A stretch of DNA of 64,000 nt from NCBI RefSeq assembly GCF_025961315.1, contig NZ_JAOQNK010000001.1, positions 2,480,001 to 2,544,000 on the forward strand. The letters run 5' to 3'. Positions 50,100 to 57,788 of the stretch are shown in pieces. The stretch's first letter is position 1, and every line of letters starts with the position of its first letter. Position numbers and translations under genes: made by a program. Origin of the DNA: Sphingobacterium kitahiroshimense (GTDB lineage Bacteria; Bacteroidota; Bacteroidia; Sphingobacteriales; Sphingobacteriaceae). Under the pieces are notes generated by a model. It saw nothing but the letters and a program-made list of their open reading frames with translations. It made no database searches and was not told where the DNA came from.

Positions 50100-50395
50100 T
50101 CAAGGCATATGAGCATACCAATTCATCGGTTATTCACCTCAACAGATCTCAGCCGGCCTGGCGGATTTTATTGGAAACTGAGATCATGTTTGAGGTATAC
50201 TAGGACTACTTAGAACATTAATATCATATTGGAATTGATCGGAAATAAGTAGCTTTATCAAGAGAATACCAATCGGTTATATATCTAACGACTTAAACTC
50301 AAAGAGTGAGTACCTAGATAATATATAGGCTTACTTTTTCATCGTCATCAAAGTGACCTGAGCATGCCTAGAGGTATATGGAGTTTTTAGAATAT
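50100..50395 (-). ncRNA. Candidate guide/tracr RNA locus (two related structured units)
   Basis: No gene fits in the stretch between the sigma start and R1. Read on the minus strand it holds two diverged copies of one unit. Both contain TTCTAA, then TATACCTC, then CATG-TCAG, and end with ATAACCGAT...TGGTAT (50387-50260 and 50215-50110). The proximal unit can form CCTCAA / TTGAGG plus GATCTCAG / CTGAGATC (50137-50195), a 14-bp composite stem. Segments 50354-50358 with 50370-50381, and 50182-50200, are complementary to the CRISPR repeat at 51445-51611 read on the same strand (GGTCA and ATATACCT blocks). This is what a tracrRNA anti-repeat would look like. Ends and transcription are unknown. Confidence 0.5.
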
Positions 50396-50493
50396 GGACT
50401 AACAGTAGGCCGTTGTGTAGTAATTAGTAGCATAGCTATCCCATAGATTGTATATACAGAAGTATTCAACTATGGATAGTTGTAATAAATAAG

Positions 50494-50556
50494 TATTTAG
50501 TGAGAGACCTATAGTCCTCACCCTACGGCTTCACAAGCAGCCTCAAGAATTATTTA
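50494..50556. repeat. Island repeat element R1 (63 bases)
   Basis: A diverged copy of the 63-base element found at R2 and R3. The core CCTCACCCTACGGC and ACAAG-AGCCTCAA is shared. Two hairpins are preserved: GTGAG-GAC with GTC-CTCAC, and GGCT with AGCC. Its last three bases supply the stop codon of the toxin gene. On the minus strand it lies just upstream of the candidate guide-RNA units. Confidence 0.85.
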
Positions 50557-50853
50557 TGTGTGAGGGTATTTTTGCGGAGTTTGTGCGGTATGAAAAACCG
50601 CTTTGATGATGATCATCTCCTTCTCCTCATCTAACGTATAAAAAACGATATAAGGAAATTTCGTTAGCATCCTGCCACGAAAGTTAAGATAGAATACCTG
50701 GAAGTATCGGACTTTCAAAATATCAGCAACAGCTTTGTTATAGTCCTGAAGAAATTTTAAGGCAACTTTTTTAGAGACGTGTTCCAAATAATACGCGGTA
50801 GCTTCTTCAATTTGCTCTCTTGCTGCAGGAGTGATAAGTATGCTATAGGCCAT
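50554..50853 (-). CDS. Type II toxin, RelE/ParE family
   Basis: A 99-residue protein with the RelE/ParE fold pattern: a first strand (YSILITPAAREQIEEATAYY), a helical hairpin (SKKVALKFLQDYNKAVADIL), and the core beta strands (FYLNFRGRMLTKFPYIVFYTLDEEKEMIIIKAVFHTAQTP in pieces) ending with the HTAQTP/KYP tail typical of this Bacteroidota group. Such toxins cleave ribosome-bound mRNA or poison gyrase; which one cannot be told. The gene overlaps its antitoxin by 11 bases. The stop codon lies within element R1. Confidence 0.88.
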   Translation of the reverse strand: MAYSILITPAAREQIEEATAYYLEHVSKKVALKFLQDYNKAVADILKVRYFQVFYLNFRGRMLTKFPYIVFYTLDEEKEMIIIKAVFHTAQTPQKYPHT

Positions 50854-51058
50854 ATTTGACCTTCAACTCTTCGAAAACTAGACTAGCAGGCTGGCAATCA
50901 TCAAGCGGCACATCATTCTGAGACAAAAGGAACTGCTCTTGTTCATCAGTTAGTTTGAAATTAGTCTCTTTCGACTCATATGTAGCCCCGATAAGTTCGA
51001 GTACTTCGAGGAAAAAAGAAGTCTTGTCTTCCGGAACAGATACTTTAAATGTAGTCAT
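50843..51058 (-). CDS. Antitoxin partner of the RelE/ParE toxin
   Basis: A 71-residue protein from the ATG at 51058 (a TTG lies two codons upstream). It starts TTFKVSVPEDKTSFFLEVLELIG, the short strand-helix found in small Bacteroidota antitoxins next to RelE toxins, followed by a flexible acidic tail (LTDEQEQFLLSQNDVPLDDCQ) expected to wrap the toxin. It precedes and overlaps the toxin gene, the usual order. It probably represses its own promoter. Confidence 0.8.
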   Translation of the reverse strand: MTTFKVSVPEDKTSFFLEVLELIGATYESKETNFKLTDEQEQFLLSQNDVPLDDCQPASLVFEELKVKYGL

Positions 51059-51335
51059 AACCAAATTTAGTAATAAATATTATAAGTTCCTAACTGGCAA
51101 TAGTTTGAAATGACCGCATCAAGAGAACCTCAATTTTGTCTAATTTTAGTATTTCCAATATAGAGCTACCTTTTATATATGAATATTTTTAGATTAAAGA
51201 ATACGACCAGAAAAAATTGACAGCTTATTTTCTAATTTCATTAACGAATAAGCGGACGCATTGTGTATATAACTTAAACCTAAACAATGAGGTGTTACTG
51301 CCAAGAACACTGTATAAATTTCAGATTATTGATAA

Positions 51336-51398
51336 ATATTCAGTGAGTGGCAATAACCCTCACCCTACGGCGTCACAAGAAGCCTCAATTATTTTATA
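51336..51398. repeat. Island repeat element R2 (63 bases)
   Basis: It differs from R3 at only one of 63 positions. It can fold into two hairpins: GTGAG-GG with CC-CTCAC, and GGC with GCC. Compared with R1, paired positions change together (GAC/GTC against GG/CC), which suggests selection for RNA or DNA structure. The sequence similarity to R3 continues to the right for about 45 more bases in weaker form. The interval 51059-51335 between the antitoxin and R2 holds no gene that could be recognised. Confidence 0.9.
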
Positions 51399-51444
51399 TG
51401 GTAAACTAGAAACTAACCTTCTCACCCTTTAACTTTCTAACTAT

Positions 51445-51611
51445 TTTCAAACGCTCTTCCAAATTGTAGTCAGGAACAACCTAGCAAATCTATTCTCTCT
51501 TGAAGTTCTGGTTGTATACACCTTCCAAATTCTGGTCATTAAAAACCCGAAAAGTACTATATTTGGATTAAAGAAGTTGTATATACCTTTCAAATTATGG
51601 TCAATTACAAC
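51445..51611 (-). CRISPR. Mini-CRISPR array: three 36-base repeats, two spacers
   Basis: Repeats at 51576-51611, 51511-51546 and 51445-51480, with spacers of 29 bases (51547-51575) and 30 bases (51481-51510). On the minus strand the first repeat starts GTTGTAATTGACC and ends GGTATATACAAC; GTTGTA and TACAAC are inverted ends. The block TGACC-A-AATTTG-AAGG is shared by the first two and largely by the third. The third copy is worn mainly at its 3' end (GCGTTTGAAA instead of TATACAAC), as terminal repeats usually are, which supports minus-strand transcription, the same strand as the sigma/Cas12f-like operon. No cas1, cas2 or active effector gene is nearby. Confidence 0.75.
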
Positions 51612-51624
51612 TCATACATTTTCG

Positions 51625-51687
51625 ATATTCAGTGAGTGGCAATAACCCTCACCCTACGGCGTTACAAGAAGCCTCAATTATTTTATA
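51625..51687. repeat. Island repeat element R3 (63 bases)
   Basis: A near-identical copy of R2 (one change, C to T). On the minus strand it lies immediately upstream of the first CRISPR repeat, in the leader position. The interval 51688-51930 up to the XRE operator shows only T/C-rich 'CTAACT' runs. Confidence 0.9.
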
Positions 51688-51930
51688 ATAAGAGCCAAAG
51701 TAACCTTCGCCCCCCTTAACTTACTAACCTTCTAACTATCTAACTAATGCATCACGTAGTGAGTCCTACCCCACTAACTATTCCAATCAATACCAATACG
51801 TCAAAGAACTAAGAAGTTTAATCTTGGTTTATAATTCCTCTTGCAGAGGAATACATTACATTTTGTCTTTACCAACAAACTTTCGTAATTTTAAATCAAA
51901 TTTATACTTTGTCAACCATAATCATTCCAT

Positions 51931-51961
51931 GGTATCCTACCGATTTACCGGTATAGTACCG
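51931..51961. promoter_or_regulatory. Clustered GGTA/TACC inverted repeats, probable operator of the XRE gene
   Basis: GGTA-TCC-TACC (51931-51941) is followed by CGGTA-TAG-TACCG (51949-51961). These stacked dyads lie 20 bases before the start codon of the helix-turn-helix gene, where autoregulation sites normally lie. Confidence 0.55.
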
Positions 51962-51980
51962 ATCCACAAAATCATAGCAT

Positions 51981-52457
51981 ATGAACACTATTTTTGAAGA
52001 AAAAAAAGAAACCATGCACATCGGTCACAATATAAAACGGATAAGAGAAATTCAAGGAATTAAACAAGAGGCCCTTGGGCAATTATGCAGAAGCAAATAC
52101 TCTCAACAACGTATTTCTGATTTTGAAAATATGGTTGCTTTTGACGAACCTCTTTTAAAAGAATTGGCAGATGCACTTGGGGTAACACCAGATTTCGTCA
52201 AATCGTTTAAAGACGAAAATGTAATATATAATATCCAGAATAACACGAATACATTTAATGATCATGCAATAGATCAAAGTCATAGTCAGCATACCCAACC
52301 AACATTCAATTCTGATGGTTCCGACAAATTATTGGCACTACTGGAAAAATTCATTGAGGAAGACCGCATCAAAACACAATCTATTGCAGCATTAAGTAAA
52401 GCGGTTTTAGATCTGGCCAGTGAAGTGAAAAAATTGAAAGAGGATAGAAATAGTTAA
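51981..52457 (+). CDS. XRE-family helix-turn-helix regulator
   Basis: A 158-residue DNA-binding protein. Residues about 16-70 are the Cro/C1-type HTH (IGHNIKRIREIQGIKQEALG ... QQRISDFENM ... LLKELADALGVTPDFVKSF). The middle is Asn/His-rich and flexible (NIQNNTNTFNDHAIDQSHSQH). The C-terminus (LLALLEKFIEEDRIKTQSI ... EVKKLKEDR) is a likely coiled coil for oligomerisation. A second possible start is Met12. It is the only plus-strand gene of the island and sits at its right side. Target genes are unknown; palindromes just upstream suggest it controls itself. Confidence 0.85.
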   Translation: MNTIFEEKKETMHIGHNIKRIREIQGIKQEALGQLCRSKYSQQRISDFENMVAFDEPLLKELADALGVTPDFVKSFKDENVIYNIQNNTNTFNDHAIDQSHSQHTQPTFNSDGSDKLLALLEKFIEEDRIKTQSIAALSKAVLDLASEVKKLKEDRNS

Positions 52458-52499
52458 TTGATCAAATATTCAACATCTCATCATATATTTTATGAGCAA

Positions 52500-52534
52500 T
52501 CTCAGCTTATGCAAGACCTTTGAATAAGCTGAGA
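52500..52534. other. Perfect 11-bp inverted repeat
   Basis: TCTCAGCTTAT and ATAAGCTGAGA around a 13-base loop, between the XRE gene and recN. No T run follows on either strand, so a terminator is uncertain; it could act as a protein site or mRNA end structure. Confidence 0.6.
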
Positions 52535-52659
52535 CGCCGAAAACTTATAGAAGTACAAAATTCAAGCAATCTATCAAGGATCATGTTGTTAACTCTTTAT
52601 CTATCTTGAACATACTAGACCACTATGATTAATCAGATCATTTTTAGTACTTACACGTA

Positions 52660-54327
52660 CTAATCAACAATATTTAACAAGGCCTTAGCATGCGCTAGTG
52701 CTGCAGAGGTCGGTTTTATTCCGCTCAACATCTGAGCGATTTCTTTGATACGCTCTTCTTGATTTAAAAGCACAATATTAGATTTTGTTTTATCACCTTC
52801 ATCAATTTTGTAGACTTTAAAATGAGATCTTCCTTTTGATGCGATCTGAGGTAAATGAGAAATCGCAATAACCTGCATATCCCCAGCCAAGCGTTCCATG
52901 ATTTCCCCAACTTTCAATGCTACTTCACCAGAAATACCGGTGTCAATTTCATCAAAAATAATCGTCGGTAATGCTGAGCTCTTTGCAATCAAAGATTTAA
53001 TCGCAAGCATAACACGCGATAACTCTCCACCTGAAGCAACCTTATGAATTGTCTGTAATTCCTGTCCTTTATTTGCCGAAAATAGAAATTGGATACTGTT
53101 CATTCCATTTTCTTTCAGTTCATTTTCCGCTAAATCCTCCAGCCTGACTTCCAGTTTGGCATTTGGCATTCCTACTTCCGCTAAGATTGAAACGACATGC
53201 TTTTCAATTTGAGGTAAAGCTTTTTGCCGAAGCTCTGTTAATGCTTTTCCTTTTTCTAAAGCCTGCTGATAAGTCTCGGTCAGCTCTTTCTCTAATGCGA
53301 TGATCCGTTCATCCTGACTATTAACATCCAGTAGTTTTTGTTCTAAAGCATCTTTAATAGCCAATAAATCCTCTACTGTATCGACATGATGTTTCTTTTG
53401 AAGGTTATAAATCAAACTTAGACGTTCATTGATCAACAATAATTTATCCTGATCCAAATTTGTTCCCTGCTCCAGATAACCAATTTCTGTCGCAATATCC
53501 TTGGCCTCTATCCAGACACTCCGAAGTCGATTGACCAGATCGGGCAAAGCTGTAAGATAAGGAGCTACAGACTCTAACTGACCTAAAGATTCTTTCACCT
53601 GTAAGATTACGTTCTGCTCCTGCTCCTCTAAGATATGTACGGCACCAAGTAAGCCTCTTTTTATCTCTTCTGCATTCTCAAGTTGTTGCTGCTCGGCCTC
53701 CAAATTCACCTGCTCATCCGCTGTTAGCGATGCTTGATGAAGCTCATCAAACTGAAATTGATTAAAATCTGCTTCAATATGAGCTTGCTTGGCTTGTTCC
53801 TTTATCTTTCTTAATTCGTTTTTAACTTTTTTATACCTTAAAAATGAGGTTAGGTAACCCGCTTTTAAAGCAGTGGACTTTGCTACATTATCCACGACCA
53901 AAAACTGAAATTCCTCTGTATTGATCTGCAAGGTGGCATGCTGTGAATGAATATCAATCAACTTTTCACCTAAACTTTTAAGGATAGCTAAGGTAACTGG
54001 TGAATCGTTCACAAAAGCACGCGACTTACCATCTACACTAATTTCACGACGAATAATGGTTTCATTTTCATAATCCAGATCATGTTCCTGAAAAAAACCT
54101 TTCAGATCGTATGCTTCAATTTGAAAAAAACCTTCAATGCTGCATTTCTTATTTTGATTAAAAAAATATTTTCCTTCTACCCTACTTCCTAAAATAAGGG
54201 ATAGCGCACCCATGATAATTGACTTACCCGCACCAGTTTCACCTGTGATGATATTCAATCCTTTATCAAATTGAATTGATAATTCGTCAATCAATGCGTA
54301 ATTTTTAATATCTAATCTCGCTAGCAT
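52660..54327 (-). CDS. recN: DNA repair protein RecN
   Basis: A 555-residue SMC-like ATPase acting in double-strand-break repair. The N-terminus MLARLDIKNYALIDELSIQF leads to Walker A GETGAGKSIIMGAL. Long coiled-coil arms run from about 165 to 360. The C-terminal lobe has VASGGELSRVMLAIK (signature), Walker B IIFDEIDTGISG and the D/H-loop region VIAISHLPQIASKG. Length and order fit RecN. The extreme 3' end of this gene is duplicated in decayed form at 47433-47626. Confidence 0.96.
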   Translation of the reverse strand: MLARLDIKNYALIDELSIQFDKGLNIITGETGAGKSIIMGALSLILGSRVEGKYFFNQNKKCSIEGFFQIEAYDLKGFFQEHDLDYENETIIRREISVDGKSRAFVNDSPVTLAILKSLGEKLIDIHSQHATLQINTEEFQFLVVDNVAKSTALKAGYLTSFLRYKKVKNELRKIKEQAKQAHIEADFNQFQFDELHQASLTADEQVNLEAEQQQLENAEEIKRGLLGAVHILEEQEQNVILQVKESLGQLESVAPYLTALPDLVNRLRSVWIEAKDIATEIGYLEQGTNLDQDKLLLINERLSLIYNLQKKHHVDTVEDLLAIKDALEQKLLDVNSQDERIIALEKELTETYQQALEKGKALTELRQKALPQIEKHVVSILAEVGMPNAKLEVRLEDLAENELKENGMNSIQFLFSANKGQELQTIHKVASGGELSRVMLAIKSLIAKSSALPTIIFDEIDTGISGEVALKVGEIMERLAGDMQVIAISHLPQIASKGRSHFKVYKIDEGDKTKSNIVLLNQEERIKEIAQMLSGIKPTSAALAHAKALLNIVD

Positions 54328-54748
54328 ATTTTTTTATGTGTCTATTTTTTGACTTAATTTATATGAGATTAATCTTGAACGCTATCAAATTTAAACGAAT
54401 ATATCGCTCTCTCCGTTACCATCAAGAATTATTTAATATCGGAAAGATAATAAATATTATCTTTTTATAAGCTAACTGAAAACGAGCTAACTATAAAAAT
54501 TTCCAGCACTAAGATAAAACAATAAATGATAATTTACTAATATAAATAGCTAAAAATCTATTTTTATTAGTATAAACAAGCGGTATGTGGAAGAAAAACA
54601 AACCTATATAACCATCTAGCTGTACAAAAATATATTTAAGGGGGACAAGGTAAATAAGCGAATGTATACGAAGTGCGCACGTTAATTTGTATTAGCACAA
54701 AAGGAATAAGAACACTTCTGCAAGTATCATCAGTAAAAGCATTTCAAT
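54328..54748. other. Non-coding stretch upstream of recN
   Basis: About 420 AT-rich bases between recN and the terminator of the next minus-strand gene. Short direct repeats such as AGCTAACT (54471-54495) are present. No gene, tRNA or clear promoter box was recognised. Confidence 0.5.
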
Positions 54749-54787
54749 AAAAAAAGACAGGCGCGATAAATTTTCGTATACCTATCT
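54749..54787 (-). terminator. Probable terminator of the phosphodiesterase gene
   Basis: On the minus strand AGATAGG and CCTGTCT form the outer stem with inner pairing, followed by seven T residues. Confidence 0.6.
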
Positions 54788-54823
54788 TTCAGATCTCTGC
54801 CTAGCGAGAGCAGAAACATATCG

Positions 54824-55717
54824 TTATTTAAAAATCACAATTGGCGCAATTCCCGTCCAGGATTTTGGAATATTCTTCAAGCCAAATAGCTTAGCGAGTA
54901 CCAAAGAGGTATTTTTATTACTATTAAAAAACTGATCAGTAAGCCCTAGATTTTTAATTTTTGGACCGGTAATCGCCCATGGAATCTGCATTTCATTCAT
55001 AGTCACGCCACCATGACCTTTTTTTATACCGCCATGATCTGTAATAAACAAAAAGTAGGTATCATCGTAAAGCTTTTGTTCTTTAAGCTTATCAATGAAA
55101 TTACCGATTTCTACATCCACCTCTTCAATTGCTGTAATATACTGCGGCGACATCCATCCATATTCATGTCCTGCATGGTCTGTATGCACACTATACAAAA
55201 AGACTAAAGTAGGATCATTTTTATTTTTCTCTATAAATTTCAATGCCTTTGCATAATTATCTTTATACCTGTCGCCTTCCTCAAAGGAGACTTCATCCAA
55301 ATATTTTTTGTTAATTGGATTGATTAATTCGGCCCAGTTGTAGTAAAATGCTGTTTTTGCATTGTTTTTTTTATCTTTGAATACCTTAAAGATAGACGGA
55401 CTATATCCCTGCTCATCTGTTTCTATGGCTTTTAATATATGGTTTTCCATTGTCCAGTTGTTGGCTGTTATACCGTGTTCTTCCGGTCCCTGTCCCGTTA
55501 AATGACTTGTCCAATTGGGCAATGTGATCGATGGCATTACGGGCCTATTTGTCAACGTAATCAGTCCTTTTTCAAATAGCCGATCAATATTAGGGTGTTT
55601 AGAACCGTTGAACCCTTCAGTACTAAAACCATCAAGGCCAATTATAACTACCCTTTGTGCGTTTACATTAACGTAAACCAGTATAAACAATGCTACTATT
55701 AATACTCTTATTTTCAT
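54824..55717 (-). CDS. Alkaline-phosphatase-superfamily nucleotide pyrophosphatase/phosphodiesterase
   Basis: A 297-residue secreted enzyme. The ATG at 55717 starts a signal peptide (MKIRVLIVALFILVYVNVNAQ); the open frame continues upstream, but a promoter at 55798-55828 shows the upstream part would not be transcribed. Metal-binding motifs of the NPP family are visible: VVIIGLDGFS (first Asp), MPSITLPNWTSHLTG with the nucleophile Thr or Ser, HTDHAGHEYGW (Asp, His) and FITDHGGIKKGHGG (Asp-His, His). The family hydrolyses phosphodiesters such as nucleotide sugars or nucleotides. It appears monocistronic. Confidence 0.88.
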   Translation of the reverse strand: MKIRVLIVALFILVYVNVNAQRVVIIGLDGFSTEGFNGSKHPNIDRLFEKGLITLTNRPVMPSITLPNWTSHLTGQGPEEHGITANNWTMENHILKAIETDEQGYSPSIFKVFKDKKNNAKTAFYYNWAELINPINKKYLDEVSFEEGDRYKDNYAKALKFIEKNKNDPTLVFLYSVHTDHAGHEYGWMSPQYITAIEEVDVEIGNFIDKLKEQKLYDDTYFLFITDHGGIKKGHGGVTMNEMQIPWAITGPKIKNLGLTDQFFNSNKNTSLVLAKLFGLKNIPKSWTGIAPIVIFK

Positions 55718-55797
55718 GGTATTATATATTATATTTTTTAACAGAATTTCACTCACTGCATCACCAGAACAATTCGGTCCCATTACATTGGTAAAAC

Positions 55798-55828
55798 TAA
55801 AGTTAGAAAATATCTTTTGTTTAGCAAA
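55798..55828 (-). promoter_or_regulatory. Promoter of the phosphodiesterase gene
   Basis: On the minus strand TTTG (55825-55828), 19 bases, then TAACTTTA (55798-55805), one mismatch to the -7 consensus. It decides for the downstream start codon at 55717. Confidence 0.7.
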
Positions 55829-56067
55829 CATAAACTTTGTTTATTAAAACTAAAATTGAAATTTCTTCAACCGCCGTTTACCTACTGATAAGCAGCCTTT
55901 TATTAAATACCTACTCATTCTTTTAAAACAAAATTCATCTCTAGCATATTGTACCAATAATATCAGATCCCAATCTATTATTCCAGGTACATGGGGCAAC
56001 ATTATTCCTGTGCGAAATTATTTTTATGAAATAAAACTAATTACCGCATCTTTATATAAATTACTAA

Positions 56068-57687
56068 ATGAACAAGATGGAGATAACAAAGATTTCATTA
56101 ACAATTGGTAGCATCATCATCAGTGGCAGTTTATTTGCACAGAGCCCCCAAATTATTAAGACGGATTTAAAAGAGGTTATGCTGTATACCAATGCGGCTG
56201 AACTGAATCATCATGCAACCGTAAACCTGCCCACAGGAACTAGTGAACTTGTATTTACACATGTTGCAAATGGCATCGATGAAAACAGTATTCAGATCGG
56301 AAGCTCTCCTAACGTAACGGTGATGTCCGTACGGTCAGCTGTCAATTATATTGGAGCTGATGTCAAAAGTGACGCATTTGTACAAGCAGAGAATTTATAC
56401 AAAAAGGAGGCTAACGCTTTAAAAGCTTTTGAAAATCAAAAGGCAACGGAAGAAAGTATCTTAAAACTACTGGAAAACAATCAAAAAATAGCTGGAACAA
56501 ATGGTAGTACCACTGTTGCTGAACTTGCTAAAATGGCCGATTATTATAAGACTAAATACCTGGAGGTAAAAAGTAATATTACCATATTAGAAGATAAAAT
56601 CGTTAGCCAGCAAGATGTCGTTAACAGAGCAAAAGTCCAGCTAGAAGAGGTACAGGGACAAACAACAGGTTCAGGGGGACAACTGATTGTTCAGGTTATC
56701 AATAACCAAGCTGGAAATCAACCTTTCGACATTACGTATACATCTTCACAGGCATCCTGGAATGCATCATATGATCTACGATCCGCTAGTACTACTGCAC
56801 CGTTGGAAATCATTTACAAAGCGAATGTCACGCAAGAAACCGGAATCGACTGGAAACAGGTTCATCTGACCTTGTCAACAGGTGCTCCGTCTCAATACGG
56901 AATAGCGCCAACGCTAGTTCCTTGGCAACTGTATTATAATCAACCCACGTTTCCTCAAGCTTTGCAAAATAAGGCTTCAGGCCTTGTGCTTGATGAGGTC
57001 GTTACCATAAGTGACAAAAAAAATATCCGCATTCGGGGAACAAATGGTATCAATGCTTATACGCAGCAAAACGAAAATCAGCTGAATACGACATTTGATA
57101 TTACTATCCCATACGATATTGCATCCAACGGCAAGCCACATAGTGTATCGTTAAAAGAATACAAGCATCCGGCAAATTACAATTATGTAGCGATACCTCG
57201 CTTAGATCCTAGCGTTTATCTCATGGCGGAATTAACAGATTACGAAAAACTAAATCTGATGCCCGGAATTGCAAATGTCATGTTCGAAAATATGCTGGTT
57301 GGCAAGACCTTTATTGATCCAAATATGTCTACCGATACGCTCAAAATGAGCATGGGGAGAGACAAGATGATCAGCATAAAGCGTGACAAGGTGAATGATC
57401 TATCTCAAACCAAGATATTGGGCGGAAGCAAAAAACAAAGCTTGGTGTATGAGATCACCATAAAAAATAATAAGAAGAGCAGTGTAACCATCAACCTGCA
57501 GGACCAGATACCAATTTCGACAGACAAATCGATGGAAATCACAGTCGATGATCAAGACGGCGCCGAATTAACAAAAGAGACCGGTATCCTGAAATGGAAT
57601 GTCACAGTTCCTGCTGGCGCTACTAAAAAGATCCGATTTGGCTATAGTTTAAAATATCCAAAAGATAAACAGGTAAACATTTATTAA
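56068..57687 (+). CDS. MuiA-like protein with DUF4140 and DUF4139 domains
   Basis: A 539-residue precursor with a signal peptide ending SGSLFAQ. Residues 30-130 match DUF4140 (VMLYTNAAELNHHATVNLPTGTSELVF), followed by a coiled coil (about 140-200). Residues about 210-539 match DUF4139 (FDITYTSSQASWNASYDLR, STGAPSQYG, IPYDIASNGKPHSV, VPAGATKKIRFGYSLKYPKDK). The family is called 'mucoidy inhibitor A', but its biochemical role is unknown. An inserted region near residue 310 (DEVVTISDKKNIRIRG) resembles a CarboxypepD/TonB signature and is common in Bacteroidota versions. A strong terminator follows. Confidence 0.85.
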   Translation: MNKMEITKISLTIGSIIISGSLFAQSPQIIKTDLKEVMLYTNAAELNHHATVNLPTGTSELVFTHVANGIDENSIQIGSSPNVTVMSVRSAVNYIGADVKSDAFVQAENLYKKEANALKAFENQKATEESILKLLENNQKIAGTNGSTTVAELAKMADYYKTKYLEVKSNITILEDKIVSQQDVVNRAKVQLEEVQGQTTGSGGQLIVQVINNQAGNQPFDITYTSSQASWNASYDLRSASTTAPLEIIYKANVTQETGIDWKQVHLTLSTGAPSQYGIAPTLVPWQLYYNQPTFPQALQNKASGLVLDEVVTISDKKNIRIRGTNGINAYTQQNENQLNTTFDITIPYDIASNGKPHSVSLKEYKHPANYNYVAIPRLDPSVYLMAELTDYEKLNLMPGIANVMFENMLVGKTFIDPNMSTDTLKMSMGRDKMISIKRDKVNDLSQTKILGGSKKQSLVYEITIKNNKKSSVTINLQDQIPISTDKSMEITVDDQDGAELTKETGILKWNVTVPAGATKKIRFGYSLKYPKDKQVNIY

Positions 57688-57701
57688 AGTATTCTTTTTT
57701 T

Positions 57702-57730
57702 TAAGCCGCACTAGTTATAGTGCGGCTTTT
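57702..57730 (+). terminator. Terminator after the MuiA-like gene
   Basis: AAGCCGCACTA and TAGTGCGGCTT form a strong stem, followed by TTATTTTTT. Confidence 0.9.
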
Positions 57731-57788
57731 ATTTTTTAATTTCTTTTTGCATAAGTGCTATAATAATAAAAAAAGTTATGTTTGTGTT

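Noticed and set aside
51217..51432. A 71-codon open frame across R2
   Set aside because: Its second half is the 63-base repeat element, which also occurs where no such frame exists; no family resemblance.
51445..51611. CRISPR array read on the plus strand
   Set aside because: Possible, since the repeat ends are inverted copies, but the worn copy would then be the first repeat with decay at its 5' end, and the tracr-like segments and operon are on the minus strand. Minus is preferred, not proven.
55718..55831. Longer N-terminus of the phosphodiesterase
   Set aside because: It would put the start upstream of the promoter at 55798-55828 and hide a good signal peptide.
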